A stretch of 64,000 nucleotides of DNA from an uncultured Bacteroidia bacterium (GCA_903905505.1 CAIVGL010000078.1:62001-126000); one strand, 5' to 3'; counted from the stretch's first letter, positions 1 to 10,808 are shown. Program-made: numbers and translations. The notes: generated from the sequence alone by a model not told the origin.

Positions 1-2580
1 AAGTGGAAGCTCAAGGATATTGAGTATTCGTGCAGCTTTTACATTCATAGGCAAGGTCAAGTCAGATGAAGATTCTTTGCCCGCGATCTCCACTAATCGA
101 ACAATGAGTTCCTTGCCCTCTTCAGCTTGTTTCACTCCAGTCATCACCACATTAGAGGGTAACAAAGAGAAGAATGAAGCCTCTTCAGGACGTGTGGCAT
201 GTTCCTTAACAAGAGCTAACGAAGGTGGTTCAGCAGCATAAACGGGAACATTAAAATCATCGCCTTCAGCCCAGACATCACTTTGCCAATCGGCACCGTG
301 AGGATAGATCGCGTAGCTGATATTGAATTTACCCAGATTAGGATAAATATCAGGATCACCAGCTGATCGCAATAGCGAAATTCGCAACTCCCCTTTCTCA
401 AATGAATGGCCATATTTTGTTTTATTGAGTAGGGCTATTCCTGATTGTCCATCGTTTACATCGACCCATTTCTGAGCCGGCACTTCCTGTCCATCATTGG
501 GTTCAGAGATAACTCCATAATCATTTCGATGTTTTAGAGCCTCAGGCACTGGCAGGCCGTGAAGCATCCCATCGGCAGGTCTTTCCACGATGTCGAAGGG
601 AACTTGACAGAAGAATTTAGATTTCTGGATCGCTAAAGGAAAAACTGCACGTAACATAGGCGATTCGGTAGAGTCGCTGCCTGTCTCAAGCCAATGCACT
701 TCCATATCATAAGTTATACGAGGATATGCACGATAGATATAGGCGCGCTCAATAAACCGTGATTTACCCCAGCCTTTAACGGTTTCGATGCAAGCTCTAA
801 CCGGTCCATTCTCTACAATTTTTACACTCTTGACATCGGTGACATCTTCAATTTTTATATTTTTATTCAGCACCCATGATTTCATCCCGCCTTTGCGATC
901 TTCCAAAAACATCCGCAAAGTATTTAATCGTCCACCAGCCTTGACACACTCAATATTGCTCCGCTTATCGATTAAGCTTACGATACCGCCCGTTTTCAGA
1001 TCCACTTTAATCTTAAAGAAATCGGTATCAAATGTTTGATCTTTGTATGAAATTGGCTCATTAAATTCTCCAGCCTTAGTCACATCAACATAAAATGTTT
1101 TATATCCACCAGCAGGAAGATCGTCCACAACAAATTGAACTTTGGTGGAAAAACCTGGAGGAGTAACCTTAGACCAAACAATCTGTGCAGGGTAGCTCTT
1201 TCCTGATCCGTCACGCACCAATACTGTTGCCACCTTGCCTTGACCTTTATCTATGGGTTTAATCTTCTTCGAACCATAAAAGTCGCTCCAGCCATTTGCT
1301 TTAATGGTCAATGGTTCGGTATGACTATAAACGGTAGCTTCGACAATAGTCTTCCGTTTCAGCGGATGTTGATTGTAAGCCACCACAGGCTGGCCAAGGT
1401 CTTTTTTAAATTTAACCTCATCGGCCATATGGCGAAAAGCGATATCTCGAAGATCGGTTGATTTACGTAAGACATCAGCATAACGACCATAAGTCTCTTT
1501 ATTAGACTCGTTAATGGCCGAACCCGGAAGGATATCATGAAATTGGTTAAACGCCACATTAGTCCAACAGTCGCGCAGTTCGGCTGCAGGATATTGCTCG
1601 CCATTAATCCAGCGCAACGAATTAAAAAACTCACTACTATAAAGCATGTTTTCACAATTCCGATTTCCCTCTTTGTTATCCGAGACATTGGTATAGCAAC
1701 CCTCGAAGATAAACTGCATCTCCCCAAAATGAGTAGGTCTTCCGGTCATTTCGTGTGAAATCTTATTGAAGAAGCTACTTGCGGTGCTAAATTTAACGGC
1801 AGGATAATCGGGCATCTTATCTAGTGTATGAACCATATCAATTGCCGCACGTGTCGGTCCACCACCATGGTCACCAATACCGGTGATTTGTAGCATCCGA
1901 TGTTTATCGGGTGTAATTTTCTTCAGCTCATCCTTAAGTTTTAAATTGATCTCTCCATTATAGGTGTCGTTGGCATAACAGATGACTTTAGAAGAGTCGC
2001 TTCCCACCCAATAGAAAGAACCTTTAAATGGTTTGGTGCGATGAAAATAAAAGTAGTCGCAACCGGCCAACTTTAAGATCTGTGGCATCTGGGAGATGTG
2101 TCCAAAATTATCTGGAAGCCAGCCTACATGAACCATTTTCCCAAACCGGCTTTGAAAATAGCGCTGAGCAAGAAGGAAAGTTCTGGTAATAGCTTCGCCA
2201 GATGAGAGGTTCATATCCCCTTCTGTCCACATACCACCACCAAGTTCGAGTCTGCCTTGTTTGACATATTTCTTCACAAGCTCAAACAAGGGTGGATCAA
2301 CTTTTTCTACAAAATTATAGACTGAAGCTTGGCTTTGAATCATGGTAAAGTCGGGATATTCATCCATAAAAGCGACAGTCTGGCGAAGATTATCATTGGC
2401 CATTTTCATGGTCTCAGACCAAGTCCACAACCAGTTCATATCCATATGGGCATGACCAACAACATGAATGGTATCTTTTACCACTGGGCTTTTGGTACTC
2501 GAATTTTCAGCATTCAACTGGGCAGATGGCAAACAGAAGCCCAAGACAGCCATCAGCAATAGTTGGATAGTCGTTTTCAT
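1..2580 (-). CDS. GH38 alpha-mannosidase, exported (3' end cut by window edge)
   Basis: The frame is open from an ATG at 2578-2580 to the first base of the window, giving 860 residues with the C-terminus missing. Residues 1-24 look like a Sec signal peptide ending near QLNA. The GH38 metal site is visible: an HAHMD motif (H45, D47), the nucleophile motif GWLPDNFGH, then GDHGGGPTR, and later NQFHDILPG, which supplies the fourth zinc ligand in the family. The N-terminal half is the catalytic domain and the remainder is the beta-rich mannosidase C-terminal region. GH38 enzymes are zinc-dependent, retaining exo-alpha-mannosidases. The gene lies just downstream of a GH92 mannosidase on the same strand, with 285 bases between them. 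Family is confident; linkage preference is unknown. Confidence 0.93.
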   Translation of the reverse strand, partial: MKTTIQLLLMAVLGFCLPSAQLNAENSSTKSPVVKDTIHVVGHAHMDMNWLWTWSETMKMANDNLRQTVAFMDEYPDFTMIQSQASVYNFVEKVDPPLFELVKKYVKQGRLELGGGMWTEGDMNLSSGEAITRTFLLAQRYFQSRFGKMVHVGWLPDNFGHISQMPQILKLAGCDYFYFHRTKPFKGSFYWVGSDSSKVICYANDTYNGEINLKLKDELKKITPDKHRMLQITGIGDHGGGPTRAAIDMVHTLDKMPDYPAVKFSTASSFFNKISHEMTGRPTHFGEMQFIFEGCYTNVSDNKEGNRNCENMLYSSEFFNSLRWINGEQYPAAELRDCWTNVAFNQFHDILPGSAINESNKETYGRYADVLRKSTDLRDIAFRHMADEVKFKKDLGQPVVAYNQHPLKRKTIVEATVYSHTEPLTIKANGWSDFYGSKKIKPIDKGQGKVATVLVRDGSGKSYPAQIVWSKVTPPGFSTKVQFVVDDLPAGGYKTFYVDVTKAGEFNEPISYKDQTFDTDFFKIKVDLKTGGIVSLIDKRSNIECVKAGGRLNTLRMFLEDRKGGMKSWVLNKNIKIEDVTDVKSVKIVENGPVRACIETVKGWGKSRFIERAYIYRAYPRITYDMEVHWLETGSDSTESPMLRAVFPLAIQKSKFFCQVPFDIVERPADGMLHGLPVPEALKHRNDYGVISEPNDGQEVPAQKWVDVNDGQSGIALLNKTKYGHSFEKGELRISLLRSAGDPDIYPNLGKFNISYAIYPHGADWQSDVWAEGDDFNVPVYAAEPPSLALVKEHATRPEEASFFSLLPSNVVMTGVKQAEEGKELIVRLVEIAGKESSSDLTLPMNVKAARILNILELPL

Positions 2581-2865
2581 TGTTAGTCTAGTTTAGCAAT
2601 CGGTAATACTCCAACGAACCTTAGTGCAATACTAAAGATCAATATTAGTTCACTCAACAGCTTTAAAGAAGGCAAATCAATATTCTGAGTCGCAGATTAG
2701 CGATCAGAAAGTGATTTTGCACGCTGTAATTAGTTTGATGTTAGCTTTCGGTTAGGCCGAAAATAGTCACCAAATTTAATAATAGTTACTAGATCCCATG
2801 CATGTTGATTTAGTAATTCCGTATTTAAATAGTAAGAAAGTAGTCAACGGACTAATTAAAAAAAC
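2581..2865. other. Intergenic region between GH92 and GH38 genes
   Basis: No gene or strong hairpin is seen. A minus-strand match to the Bacteroidota -7 box TAnnTTTG lies at 2771-2778 (TAAATTTG), about 190 bases before the GH38 start. No -33 TTTG sits at the right spacing and the region is AT-rich, so this may be chance. The two mannosidases could share one transcript. Confidence 0.3.
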
Positions 2866-5097
2866 CTACAATGGTTTTAGACCCCACGATTTATTTGGTT
2901 TAGTCCCCATTACCAGATGAAGTTTTCCCCCTTGCATAATATCTTGATGGCGAATAAAGGCCGTTTCCAGAACTTTTCCGTTAAGCTTAGCCGACTGAAT
3001 ATACTTTGCTTTCTGAGAGCAACCTTGGGCAAGCACTTGGAAAGTCTTTCCTCCAGGAAGTTGAATCTTCACACTATTAAAGAATGGGCTTCCCAACGCA
3101 TAGATACCACTTCCCGGTGTAACGGGGAAAAATCCCATGGCAGAGAACACATACCATGAACACAGACCACCGCCATCTTCGTCACCAGGGATTCCCAATG
3201 GCCGATCATCGAACCAGAGGTCCATAATTTCACGAATGCGACGTTGTGTTTTCCAGGGCTGACCAGCATAATTATACAAATAAGGGATATGGAATGAAGG
3301 TTCATTTCCGGTCACAAACATCCCATTAAGACCAGTTGCATCTGGAAACTGACCCATAAACTGCCATTTTGAGATATGTGTTGATTCATTAAACAAGGCA
3401 TCGAGTCGTTTGACAAATTTCTCATTGCCACCCAATAGGTTTATTAGATCTGGAATATCTTGAGTCACGCTAAAATTCCAGGTCCAAGCATTGTTCTCCG
3501 CATAATATGCCCGGCTACCAATACCTCCGGAGAGCTGCGGATCGAAAGGCTCGATCCATTTTCCATTGGCCATTTTAGGGGCCATAAATCCTGTTGCAGG
3601 ATTAAACACATTGCGGTAATTCTTTGATCTTTTTATAAAGTATGCGTAATCTTCTGCCTTGCCAAGTGCATTAGCCAGCTGAGCTAAACACCAGTCGTCG
3701 AAGCTATGCTCGAGAGTAAGCGCCACAGCCTGTCGCTTTTCGAAGCCATCAACCATGGATACTGTCTCAACACTATCCTTTGGCAGTGCAGGATACCAGC
3801 CATTTTTATGGTAAAAGCTATCTAACGAACACATCGGACCAGAGCGCCAAGGTAACATCGTAGCTTCCATGGCATTCTTGCGAAGTCCTTCATAGGCTTT
3901 TTGCACATCAAAATTCACGACTCCCTTTTGATACGAGTCCCAGACTAAAGCAGCCGAATGAAAACCTATCATAGCGGAGAAATCGCCATAAAACTGAGGA
4001 AAGCTAGGCATCCACCCACTCTGCTCATACATCCGCACATACGACTGAACCATCTCTCCCTGTTGCGCTGGATTAAGAATCAACATCAAGGGATGTAAGC
4101 CGCGGTAGGTATCCCAAAGCCAATCGTCGACAAAGAATGGATGACCGCCATCCTTATGAATTTTCTTATCATATCCGCTAAAATAATGACCGTCTTCAGT
4201 GATATCTACCATACGTTCGTTACAGCGATACAGGGAAGTATAAAAAATCCGTTTCTGTCGTTCAGTGCCCCCTTCAACTTGCACTTTACCAAGTTCTTTA
4301 GCCCATATGCGATGACTCTCACCTTGGATATCACCAAAACTCTTACCCTGCATTTCGGCATGAAGATTTTTCATGGCTTGCTCCTGACTAATCAAGGAGA
4401 TTCCAACACGCACTTCAACAGGCTTATCGAGTTTTTCAAAACCAATATAAACGCCTACATTATTTCCAGTGATCTCCATTTTATCATTCACAGCACCTTT
4501 TTCAAAAGTTCCTGAACGATCGAAAGGACTGCTTAATTCAGCATAGAAATATTGTTTAGTCTGATAAAATTCTTCCCATCCTTGAACGATAGTATGACCT
4601 ATCACTTGTAAAGAGGCTTTATGAGCTCCACGGAAAATCACTTGCTTTGCATCCTGACCGTTGAAACTAAACCGATAAACAACAGCGCGCTCCGTGGTTG
4701 TCCAATCTGCTTCGATATTTGAATCTTCTAAAAAAACCTTATGATACCAAGGGTGCACTTGTTCTTGATCATGGTCATAGGATGATGCAGACTCGCTTTG
4801 ATTCACGTTAAGTGCCCCCGTGGTTGGCATAATCTCGGTAACATGACCAACACGATAGGCGGGCATATTCAATGCAAAACCATATATCTTATCGCTTAAA
4901 TAACGATCCATTAATCCAGGTTTAGTCACAGGATAGACACGAATCATGCTATGCGGACGATGAACGGTAGGATTTTTCACCGCCAACAAAGTGGCCAATC
5001 CACCAATATTGGGATCAACATATTTGGTAACGTCATTCGACTGGCACGCAGCAAAGACAAAAAGAACAAAGAAGAAATTAACTAGCACTAATTTCAT
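2866..5097 (-). CDS. GH92 alpha-mannosidase, predicted lipoprotein
   Basis: This 743-residue protein begins with a short hydrophobic segment ending in a lipobox-like FAAC at about residue 18, so it is probably a lipoprotein. GH92 hallmarks are seen in order: the N-terminal beta-sandwich opening YVDPNIGG, then VDDWLWDTYRGLHPL, GNEPSFHIPYLYNYAGQP (carrying the family's catalytic acid) and GIPGDEDGG followed by SWYVFSAMGFFP. GH92 enzymes are calcium-dependent, inverting exo-alpha-mannosidases, typically acting on high-mannose N-glycans or yeast mannan. Length matches the family. It precedes the GH38 gene on the same strand and is divergent from the tandem 900-residue genes. Family is confident; linkage specificity cannot be read by eye. 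Confidence 0.95.
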   Translation of the reverse strand: MKLVLVNFFFVLFVFAACQSNDVTKYVDPNIGGLATLLAVKNPTVHRPHSMIRVYPVTKPGLMDRYLSDKIYGFALNMPAYRVGHVTEIMPTTGALNVNQSESASSYDHDQEQVHPWYHKVFLEDSNIEADWTTTERAVVYRFSFNGQDAKQVIFRGAHKASLQVIGHTIVQGWEEFYQTKQYFYAELSSPFDRSGTFEKGAVNDKMEITGNNVGVYIGFEKLDKPVEVRVGISLISQEQAMKNLHAEMQGKSFGDIQGESHRIWAKELGKVQVEGGTERQKRIFYTSLYRCNERMVDITEDGHYFSGYDKKIHKDGGHPFFVDDWLWDTYRGLHPLMLILNPAQQGEMVQSYVRMYEQSGWMPSFPQFYGDFSAMIGFHSAALVWDSYQKGVVNFDVQKAYEGLRKNAMEATMLPWRSGPMCSLDSFYHKNGWYPALPKDSVETVSMVDGFEKRQAVALTLEHSFDDWCLAQLANALGKAEDYAYFIKRSKNYRNVFNPATGFMAPKMANGKWIEPFDPQLSGGIGSRAYYAENNAWTWNFSVTQDIPDLINLLGGNEKFVKRLDALFNESTHISKWQFMGQFPDATGLNGMFVTGNEPSFHIPYLYNYAGQPWKTQRRIREIMDLWFDDRPLGIPGDEDGGGLCSWYVFSAMGFFPVTPGSGIYALGSPFFNSVKIQLPGGKTFQVLAQGCSQKAKYIQSAKLNGKVLETAFIRHQDIMQGGKLHLVMGTKPNKSWGLKPL

Positions 5098-5364
5098 AAT
5101 TGGAAGAATATTTTAGTTAGTTATGATTTGGCACAAGATTATTAACATAATATTGCTTAGATAAACGGCCATTTTCATGCCTCTAAAATAGTCAATTGAT
5201 AGTTAATTTTAAATAAAAATTTATATCGACTATTATAGTCGAAAAGAAATAAAACCAAAGATTTCTTTCCTAGTAAAATTACTATGCATATATTTACCCC
5301 ATAACCTGAACCGCTCTATCACAACTTACTAAACGTATCATTCACTAAATGACAATCTATAGCT

Positions 5365-8067
5365 ATGGAATTAATGCTCAATAAGCTTCGTTTTCTATTT
5401 GCAATCCTTTTTACCCTATCCGGTGGATTAACCTACGCACAGAGTCTTGATGATTTTAAAGTGGCAGGTGCACAAAACATTGCAGACAATAAGGTCAGCA
5501 CTAAGTTTCAGTTTAATGGATATACCAATTACTGGCAAGATATCTATCGTGAAAATACGACCTATGGCAGTCTGTTTAAGATGGCGGCCTCTCGTATCGA
5601 CTACACCATTGCGCAACGGAAGGTCGAGTTAGCTGAAGATCTGGAGATGTCGGGGTTAACGATTCAAGAGGGTTTTTTCAGCAAGCTAATAGGCAAACGG
5701 TTTGTCATGTTAGACCAACCATCGGAAAAAGATATTGCAAATGCATCAAATCTAGGTGACATCCTTGCCTTAGTTGACCCAGAGAGTGAAACGGGGAAAA
5801 AGCTTATGAGTACGCTTCCCAAAACCGACGCATGGAGAGAAAAGCTTAAGAGTCATCAATATAACGCTGTTGACTTAACAGAGATCCAGGCCTTTTATCT
5901 TGAAAAAGATAGCAAGACACTTTTTGTGATCTCCTCGAAGAGCGAAGCCTTACGGGATAAACTTGTTCAACTTATAAATGACACCAAAAGTGTCGTTGAA
6001 GGATATGATCTAAAACGGGGATGGTTTGGAGCAGGAACAATGTTGAAAAGTGTAACCATCGCGGCAGGGCATCCCTTGGAAGTGATCGGCAAAGGGATGA
6101 ACGAAGGAAACAGCTGGTTTACCTTTAGTGGGTATATGGATTTTCTAGCAAAAAATGAGATCGAAAACTGGCTAGCAAAGGTCAACCTTCCAATAGTCAC
6201 TGATTTTGGATCACCCATAGGTTATGTTAAAAATATTGGCAATCAGGCAATTTTTGGCTGCAAAGACTGGGATGGGATGGCACCTCAGAATATGTATACT
6301 CTTGATTCTTGGATAAACTTTGCCCATAAGAAAAAGGGGTACACTTTCCGTGCACCTTACGATCCTGAAGCAGACCAGTTTCATTATGATGGCTATGTGG
6401 CTGTTGAAGGTAACAAAGAACAAATCGACAATGACAAGGTCCCCTTCTATCTCTCGACTGGGTATTTAGAAGAGGATGCTGTTGCATGCATGGTGCTTTT
6501 CAATAAAAAAGGGGAACAATGGAATAATGACCAGATGTGGGAATCGATCATGTCACGCCGAGAAGTTGGTATAGCAGCTAACGGCAAGATGATGGGACCA
6601 GCTTTATTTCGTAATGCCTTAGAGCTTCTAGTGTTAGACCGTGTGTTTCTTGAAGAATATTTCGGAGACCACATAAATATAGAACCTACCACGAAAGGTG
6701 ATCTGTTGACTATTACGATAAACAACAGCTATTCACATGCCGTAAATGGAAATCTTGAACTCGTTCTTCCTCCAGAGTTAAAGCTAAAATCGAGTTTGAA
6801 CACAGCTGTTAATTTACCAGCTGATGGCACACAAACGTTACAATTCGAAATTCAGCCTTTAGCTTCTGCGATGGGGATAACAAATCCTATTGCCATTCAT
6901 TACAAATGGGCAAATCACCAAAAGAGTACCGTTACCATGCTGGACTTACCTCCTGCTATTTCGGCTCATCAATTGTTATATGGTCAATCACCGAAGGTTG
7001 CCTATCCAGTTTCTATTCACAACTATACCGATCAATCAACGTTTCCCGTTAAAGTTGAGGTCTTAGATCCAGCGAAAGCCAATAAAATTATCTACACCGC
7101 TTCCAAAGAATGTACCACCGAAAAAGGAACATTTAAAGATCTGCTCTTTGACCTGGAGGTTCCAGCGGGAAATTACAAGGTAAAAGTCACAGCTTTAGGC
7201 AATGAAAATCTGAGTCAGTTAGGCGTAGGAAAAGCAGAAGGTGATCCGAAATTTACAGCTGTCGACATAGACAAAGATGGTGTTGACGAATATGTGATGG
7301 AAAACGACAGCGTTAAGATAACCTTGCTAACCACTGGAGCACGGGTGATCGAATACATTGTGAAGTCACGAAACGACAATGTTCTATTCAAGATTTGGCC
7401 GGAAAAACCAGCTGATGTAAAAAGGGAATTCCGCAAAAGAGGCTATTATCCTGTTGGTGGATTTGAAGATTTTCTTGGGCAAGGAAGCATGGAAGGGCAT
7501 AAAGTATATACCGCTGAGGTGTTGAAAAAAGAGGGTCATGAACTTAGTGTTCGCATGACTGCTGACTATTTTGGCAATAAACTCGAGAAGACCTTTACGC
7601 TATATGGCAACTCCCCTCTTCTAGAGGTCCGTTATGCCATGACATTTATTAACCCAGAAGCCAATGTAATTGCACCGGTACCAATCTTAGTGCTTGGCAA
7701 AAAGCATGGCACTGAAGATGTGTACACCGTTCCTGAGAAAGATGGATTAACAGAGTATCGCATGAAACCCGAATTCTATTTTGGGAAAATCATATTCCCT
7801 ACAGAGGGTTGGGATTCAGGCTACGACACGCAGCAAGACATCTCCTTTGTTGGAGCATTTCCTGTCGCACAGCCATTGTTCTTGCATATGTTTCAAAATC
7901 TAGCTATGAATGGCGATGCTCATTACGATTTCAATGAATACCAACCATGGGTGCCAATCGTCCAGAAAACAACCTCCTATTTCACCTATTACTTATGGGG
8001 AGCTGGCGGCAGATGGGAAAAAGGGGTTAAAGAGTTAAGAGATAGAAATCTTATTACCACTCATTAA
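5365..8067 (+). CDS. Uncharacterised exported ~900-residue protein, tandem copy 1
   Basis: This 900-residue protein has an N-terminal signal peptide ending near TYAQS. I do not recognise a named family. Three regions can be guessed. Residues about 30-430 hold the block best shared with the next gene (NGYTNYW, AWREKLKSHQY, GHPLEVIGKGMNEGN). Residues about 435-640 alternate short hydrophobic beta strands, as in Ig-like or CARDB-like domains. Residues about 640-900 (TTGARVIEYIVKSRNDN, GGFEDFLGQGSME) resemble a galactose-mutarotase-like beta-sandwich as seen at the ends of many carbohydrate-active enzymes. The gene lies between the GH92 gene and a paralogue 65 bases downstream, so a glycan-related role is inferred from context only. 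ATG 5374 is an alternative start. Confidence 0.85.
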   Translation: MELMLNKLRFLFAILFTLSGGLTYAQSLDDFKVAGAQNIADNKVSTKFQFNGYTNYWQDIYRENTTYGSLFKMAASRIDYTIAQRKVELAEDLEMSGLTIQEGFFSKLIGKRFVMLDQPSEKDIANASNLGDILALVDPESETGKKLMSTLPKTDAWREKLKSHQYNAVDLTEIQAFYLEKDSKTLFVISSKSEALRDKLVQLINDTKSVVEGYDLKRGWFGAGTMLKSVTIAAGHPLEVIGKGMNEGNSWFTFSGYMDFLAKNEIENWLAKVNLPIVTDFGSPIGYVKNIGNQAIFGCKDWDGMAPQNMYTLDSWINFAHKKKGYTFRAPYDPEADQFHYDGYVAVEGNKEQIDNDKVPFYLSTGYLEEDAVACMVLFNKKGEQWNNDQMWESIMSRREVGIAANGKMMGPALFRNALELLVLDRVFLEEYFGDHINIEPTTKGDLLTITINNSYSHAVNGNLELVLPPELKLKSSLNTAVNLPADGTQTLQFEIQPLASAMGITNPIAIHYKWANHQKSTVTMLDLPPAISAHQLLYGQSPKVAYPVSIHNYTDQSTFPVKVEVLDPAKANKIIYTASKECTTEKGTFKDLLFDLEVPAGNYKVKVTALGNENLSQLGVGKAEGDPKFTAVDIDKDGVDEYVMENDSVKITLLTTGARVIEYIVKSRNDNVLFKIWPEKPADVKREFRKRGYYPVGGFEDFLGQGSMEGHKVYTAEVLKKEGHELSVRMTADYFGNKLEKTFTLYGNSPLLEVRYAMTFINPEANVIAPVPILVLGKKHGTEDVYTVPEKDGLTEYRMKPEFYFGKIIFPTEGWDSGYDTQQDISFVGAFPVAQPLFLHMFQNLAMNGDAHYDFNEYQPWVPIVQKTTSYFTYYLWGAGGRWEKGVKELRDRNLITTH

Positions 8068-8132
8068 CGAACTTTTTTCGAAATTAAATCACACTAAACT
8101 TTGGTATTTATAGCTTGCAAATACAACTTATT

Positions 8133-10808
8133 ATGAAAAACAGTTTCAAAAAATATCATTCGCTTACCTTAATCATATTTTTCTTGCAGGTAACTATGGC
8201 ATTTAGCCAAGCGATTACTGATTACAAACACAACGACGGTGCAAGCCTCGATAAAAACATTATAACCAACCAATTTCAATACAATGGTTATACCAATTAC
8301 TGGCACGATATCTACCGGACCTACTCACGCTATGGCAACCTCATTAAGGTCGCCACACCAAATGTGGACTATACCATCGCGCAAAGCAAGGTCGACATAG
8401 CTGATGATCTTCAGATTCCTGGATTAGCCTTACAAGAAGGGTTTCTCTTCAACCTATTTAAGAGCCCCTACACTGTTTTAGATCAACCAAGTTTAGGTAA
8501 ACTTGAAGAGGCCATTAAACTTAACCATGTGCTTGTCTACGTTGATCCAGACTCCGAAACGGGAAAGAAGTTAGCCTCAAAAATTCCTGCCGATAACGCC
8601 TGGAGAGAGAAACTTAAAAGTCATCAATATGGCGCGAAGGATTTCGTTGAAGTTAATGCAGTATACTTAGAGAGTGGAACCAAAAAATTATTTGTTGTCT
8701 TGTCTAAAAGCAAATCATTTAGAGATCAGCTAGCTGCTAAAATTGAAGAGACCAAGTCTATTTTAAGTCAATATGATATGCACCGTGGATGGTTTGGTGC
8801 TGAGTCTTTATTAAAAAGTGTGACTTGCACGGCGGGTCATCCATTGGAGATCATTGGCAAAGGGATGAACGAAGGAAACACCTGGTTTACCTTAAGTGGG
8901 TATATGGATTTTCTTACTCAGAAAGAGTTAGTCGATTGGTTGGCCAAAGTTAAACTTCCAGTGGTTGCTGATGTTGGTTTTGGAAATCAAGTCTATGGCT
9001 GTAAAGATTATGATGGGCTTCAAATTCAAAAGATGTTTGCAAAAGATGCAGGGATCAAGTTCGCCAAAGAGAAACAGGGCTATGCTTTTAGAGCACCCTA
9101 TGACGTAGAAGCTGATCCATTTAAATATGATGGATATATCGCTGGCGAAGGAAATAAAGAGCAGATCGATTCAGAAAATGTCCCCTTTGTAACCACAACT
9201 GGAACTTTAGATAGTGATGCAATACCTTCAATGGTCTTGTTTTTGAAAAAAGGAGAATCCATTTCGAAAGAATCAATGTGGAAAGCCATTATGGATCGAC
9301 GCGAAGTTGGTGTGTTAGTCAATGGCAAGATGATGGGACCTGCGCTTTACCGAAATGCACTTGAATTATTACTCTTAGATCGTATTTCACTGGAAGAATA
9401 TTTTGGTAGCCGAGTTAATCTAGAGGCGACCACAACAGATTATCAGCTGTCAGTAGTGGTAAGCAATACCTACAACCATGCGATCTCCGGAACCGTGGAG
9501 GTGGCACTTCCCCCTGAGCTTAAGATTGCAGGATCATTAACGACGGCGATAACTATTGCCGCGAACAGCTCTAAGACGATCTCACTAGCACTTAATCCGC
9601 AGTCGAGTGCGATGGGCAAGACCAACCCAATAGCGATTCATTTAAAGGCTGGGACACTAAAAAAGAGCACTCTAACGATGCTCGACTTACCACGTGCCAT
9701 TTCGGCGCAGCAACTGCTTTATGCTCATACCTCAAAAGTTTCCTATCCAATAACGGTTCATAATTACACCAGCAAATCATCTTTTCCAGTAAAAGTTGAA
9801 GTTTTAGATCAGGCAAATCCGAAGAAGGTTGTTTATACTACCTCACAAATGTGCAGTACAGCGACTAGCACCTTTAAAAATATGTCGTTTAACCTACCCG
9901 TTCCAGCAGGAAGCTATTCGGTAAAGGTTTCAGCGTTAGGATTAAGCAATTTAAGTCAGCTAGGTGTGGGCAAAGCGGAAGGAGCTCCTTACCTCTACAC
10001 CATGGATTTAAATAGCGATGGAATTATGGAATACCGTCTGGAGAACGACAGTGTTCAAATTACCTTGCTATCAACAGGTGCTCGAGTTATTGAATATATC
10101 GTAAAGTCGAGAAATGACAATATTCTATTTAAACTCTGGCCAGATAAATCGATTGACGATCGGCGTGCATACCGCAAAAGAGGCTACTATCCATATGGTG
10201 GTTTTGAAGATTTCTTAGGACAGGGTAGCATGGAGACGCATAAAATTTATGATGTTGAGGTGATTAAAAAAGAGGGTGATTACGTTCAATTAAAGATGAC
10301 GGCTGATTACTACGGCAATAAGCTAGAGAAGATCTTTACCCTTTATGGGAATTCGCCACTCTTAGAGATTCAATTTGCTTTAACGTTTAAAAATCCGGAA
10401 GCGAATGTGATTGGTCCGCAGCCTATTTTAGAGCTTGGAGCCACTCATGGACCAGAAGATGTGTTTATGGTGCCAGAGAAAGATGGAGTGCATGAATACC
10501 GTATGATGACGGAAAGATATTATGGAAAGCTCTTCTTCCTTAAAGAGGGTTGGAATGCTGGTTACGATACGAAGGAAAATATTTCATTCGTGGGCGCCTA
10601 CCCTGTTAGTGAGCCACTGTTCCTTCATATGTGGATGAACCACCCTTCGAATCCAGATGCGCACCATTACTATACTGAATTTCAGCCATGGGTTCCGATC
10701 TATCAAAAAAGCACCATGTACTTCTCGTATTACATATGGGGTGCTGGAGGTAAATATGAAACTGGCCTGCAGGCTTTAAGAGATCGAAATCTGATCACAG
10801 CTCATTAA
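8133..10808 (+). CDS. Uncharacterised exported ~890-residue protein, tandem copy 2
   Basis: This 891-residue paralogue of the preceding gene looks about half identical over its whole length, with shared blocks NGYTNYW, AWREKLKSHQY, GKGMNEGN, GKMMGPAL, LSQLGVGKAEG, TGARVIEYIVKSRNDN and RDRNLIT near the C-terminus. ATG 8133 is chosen over an upstream in-frame TTG at 8115 because it directly precedes the signal peptide (MKNSFKKYH..., hydrophobic core, AFSQ). It lacks the 11-residue insertion that copy 1 has near residue 285. The same three-part layout is inferred: unknown N-terminal block, Ig-like middle, mutarotase-like C-terminal sandwich. A strong intrinsic terminator follows at once, so the pair probably forms one transcript. 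Function unknown. Confidence 0.85.
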   Translation: MKNSFKKYHSLTLIIFFLQVTMAFSQAITDYKHNDGASLDKNIITNQFQYNGYTNYWHDIYRTYSRYGNLIKVATPNVDYTIAQSKVDIADDLQIPGLALQEGFLFNLFKSPYTVLDQPSLGKLEEAIKLNHVLVYVDPDSETGKKLASKIPADNAWREKLKSHQYGAKDFVEVNAVYLESGTKKLFVVLSKSKSFRDQLAAKIEETKSILSQYDMHRGWFGAESLLKSVTCTAGHPLEIIGKGMNEGNTWFTLSGYMDFLTQKELVDWLAKVKLPVVADVGFGNQVYGCKDYDGLQIQKMFAKDAGIKFAKEKQGYAFRAPYDVEADPFKYDGYIAGEGNKEQIDSENVPFVTTTGTLDSDAIPSMVLFLKKGESISKESMWKAIMDRREVGVLVNGKMMGPALYRNALELLLLDRISLEEYFGSRVNLEATTTDYQLSVVVSNTYNHAISGTVEVALPPELKIAGSLTTAITIAANSSKTISLALNPQSSAMGKTNPIAIHLKAGTLKKSTLTMLDLPRAISAQQLLYAHTSKVSYPITVHNYTSKSSFPVKVEVLDQANPKKVVYTTSQMCSTATSTFKNMSFNLPVPAGSYSVKVSALGLSNLSQLGVGKAEGAPYLYTMDLNSDGIMEYRLENDSVQITLLSTGARVIEYIVKSRNDNILFKLWPDKSIDDRRAYRKRGYYPYGGFEDFLGQGSMETHKIYDVEVIKKEGDYVQLKMTADYYGNKLEKIFTLYGNSPLLEIQFALTFKNPEANVIGPQPILELGATHGPEDVFMVPEKDGVHEYRMMTERYYGKLFFLKEGWNAGYDTKENISFVGAYPVSEPLFLHMWMNHPSNPDAHHYYTEFQPWVPIYQKSTMYFSYYIWGAGGKYETGLQALRDRNLITAH

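Noticed and set aside
8098..8118. TTTGGTATTTATAGCTTGCA before tandem copy 2 as a sigma-54 promoter
   Set aside because: GG and GC are 12 bases apart instead of 10.
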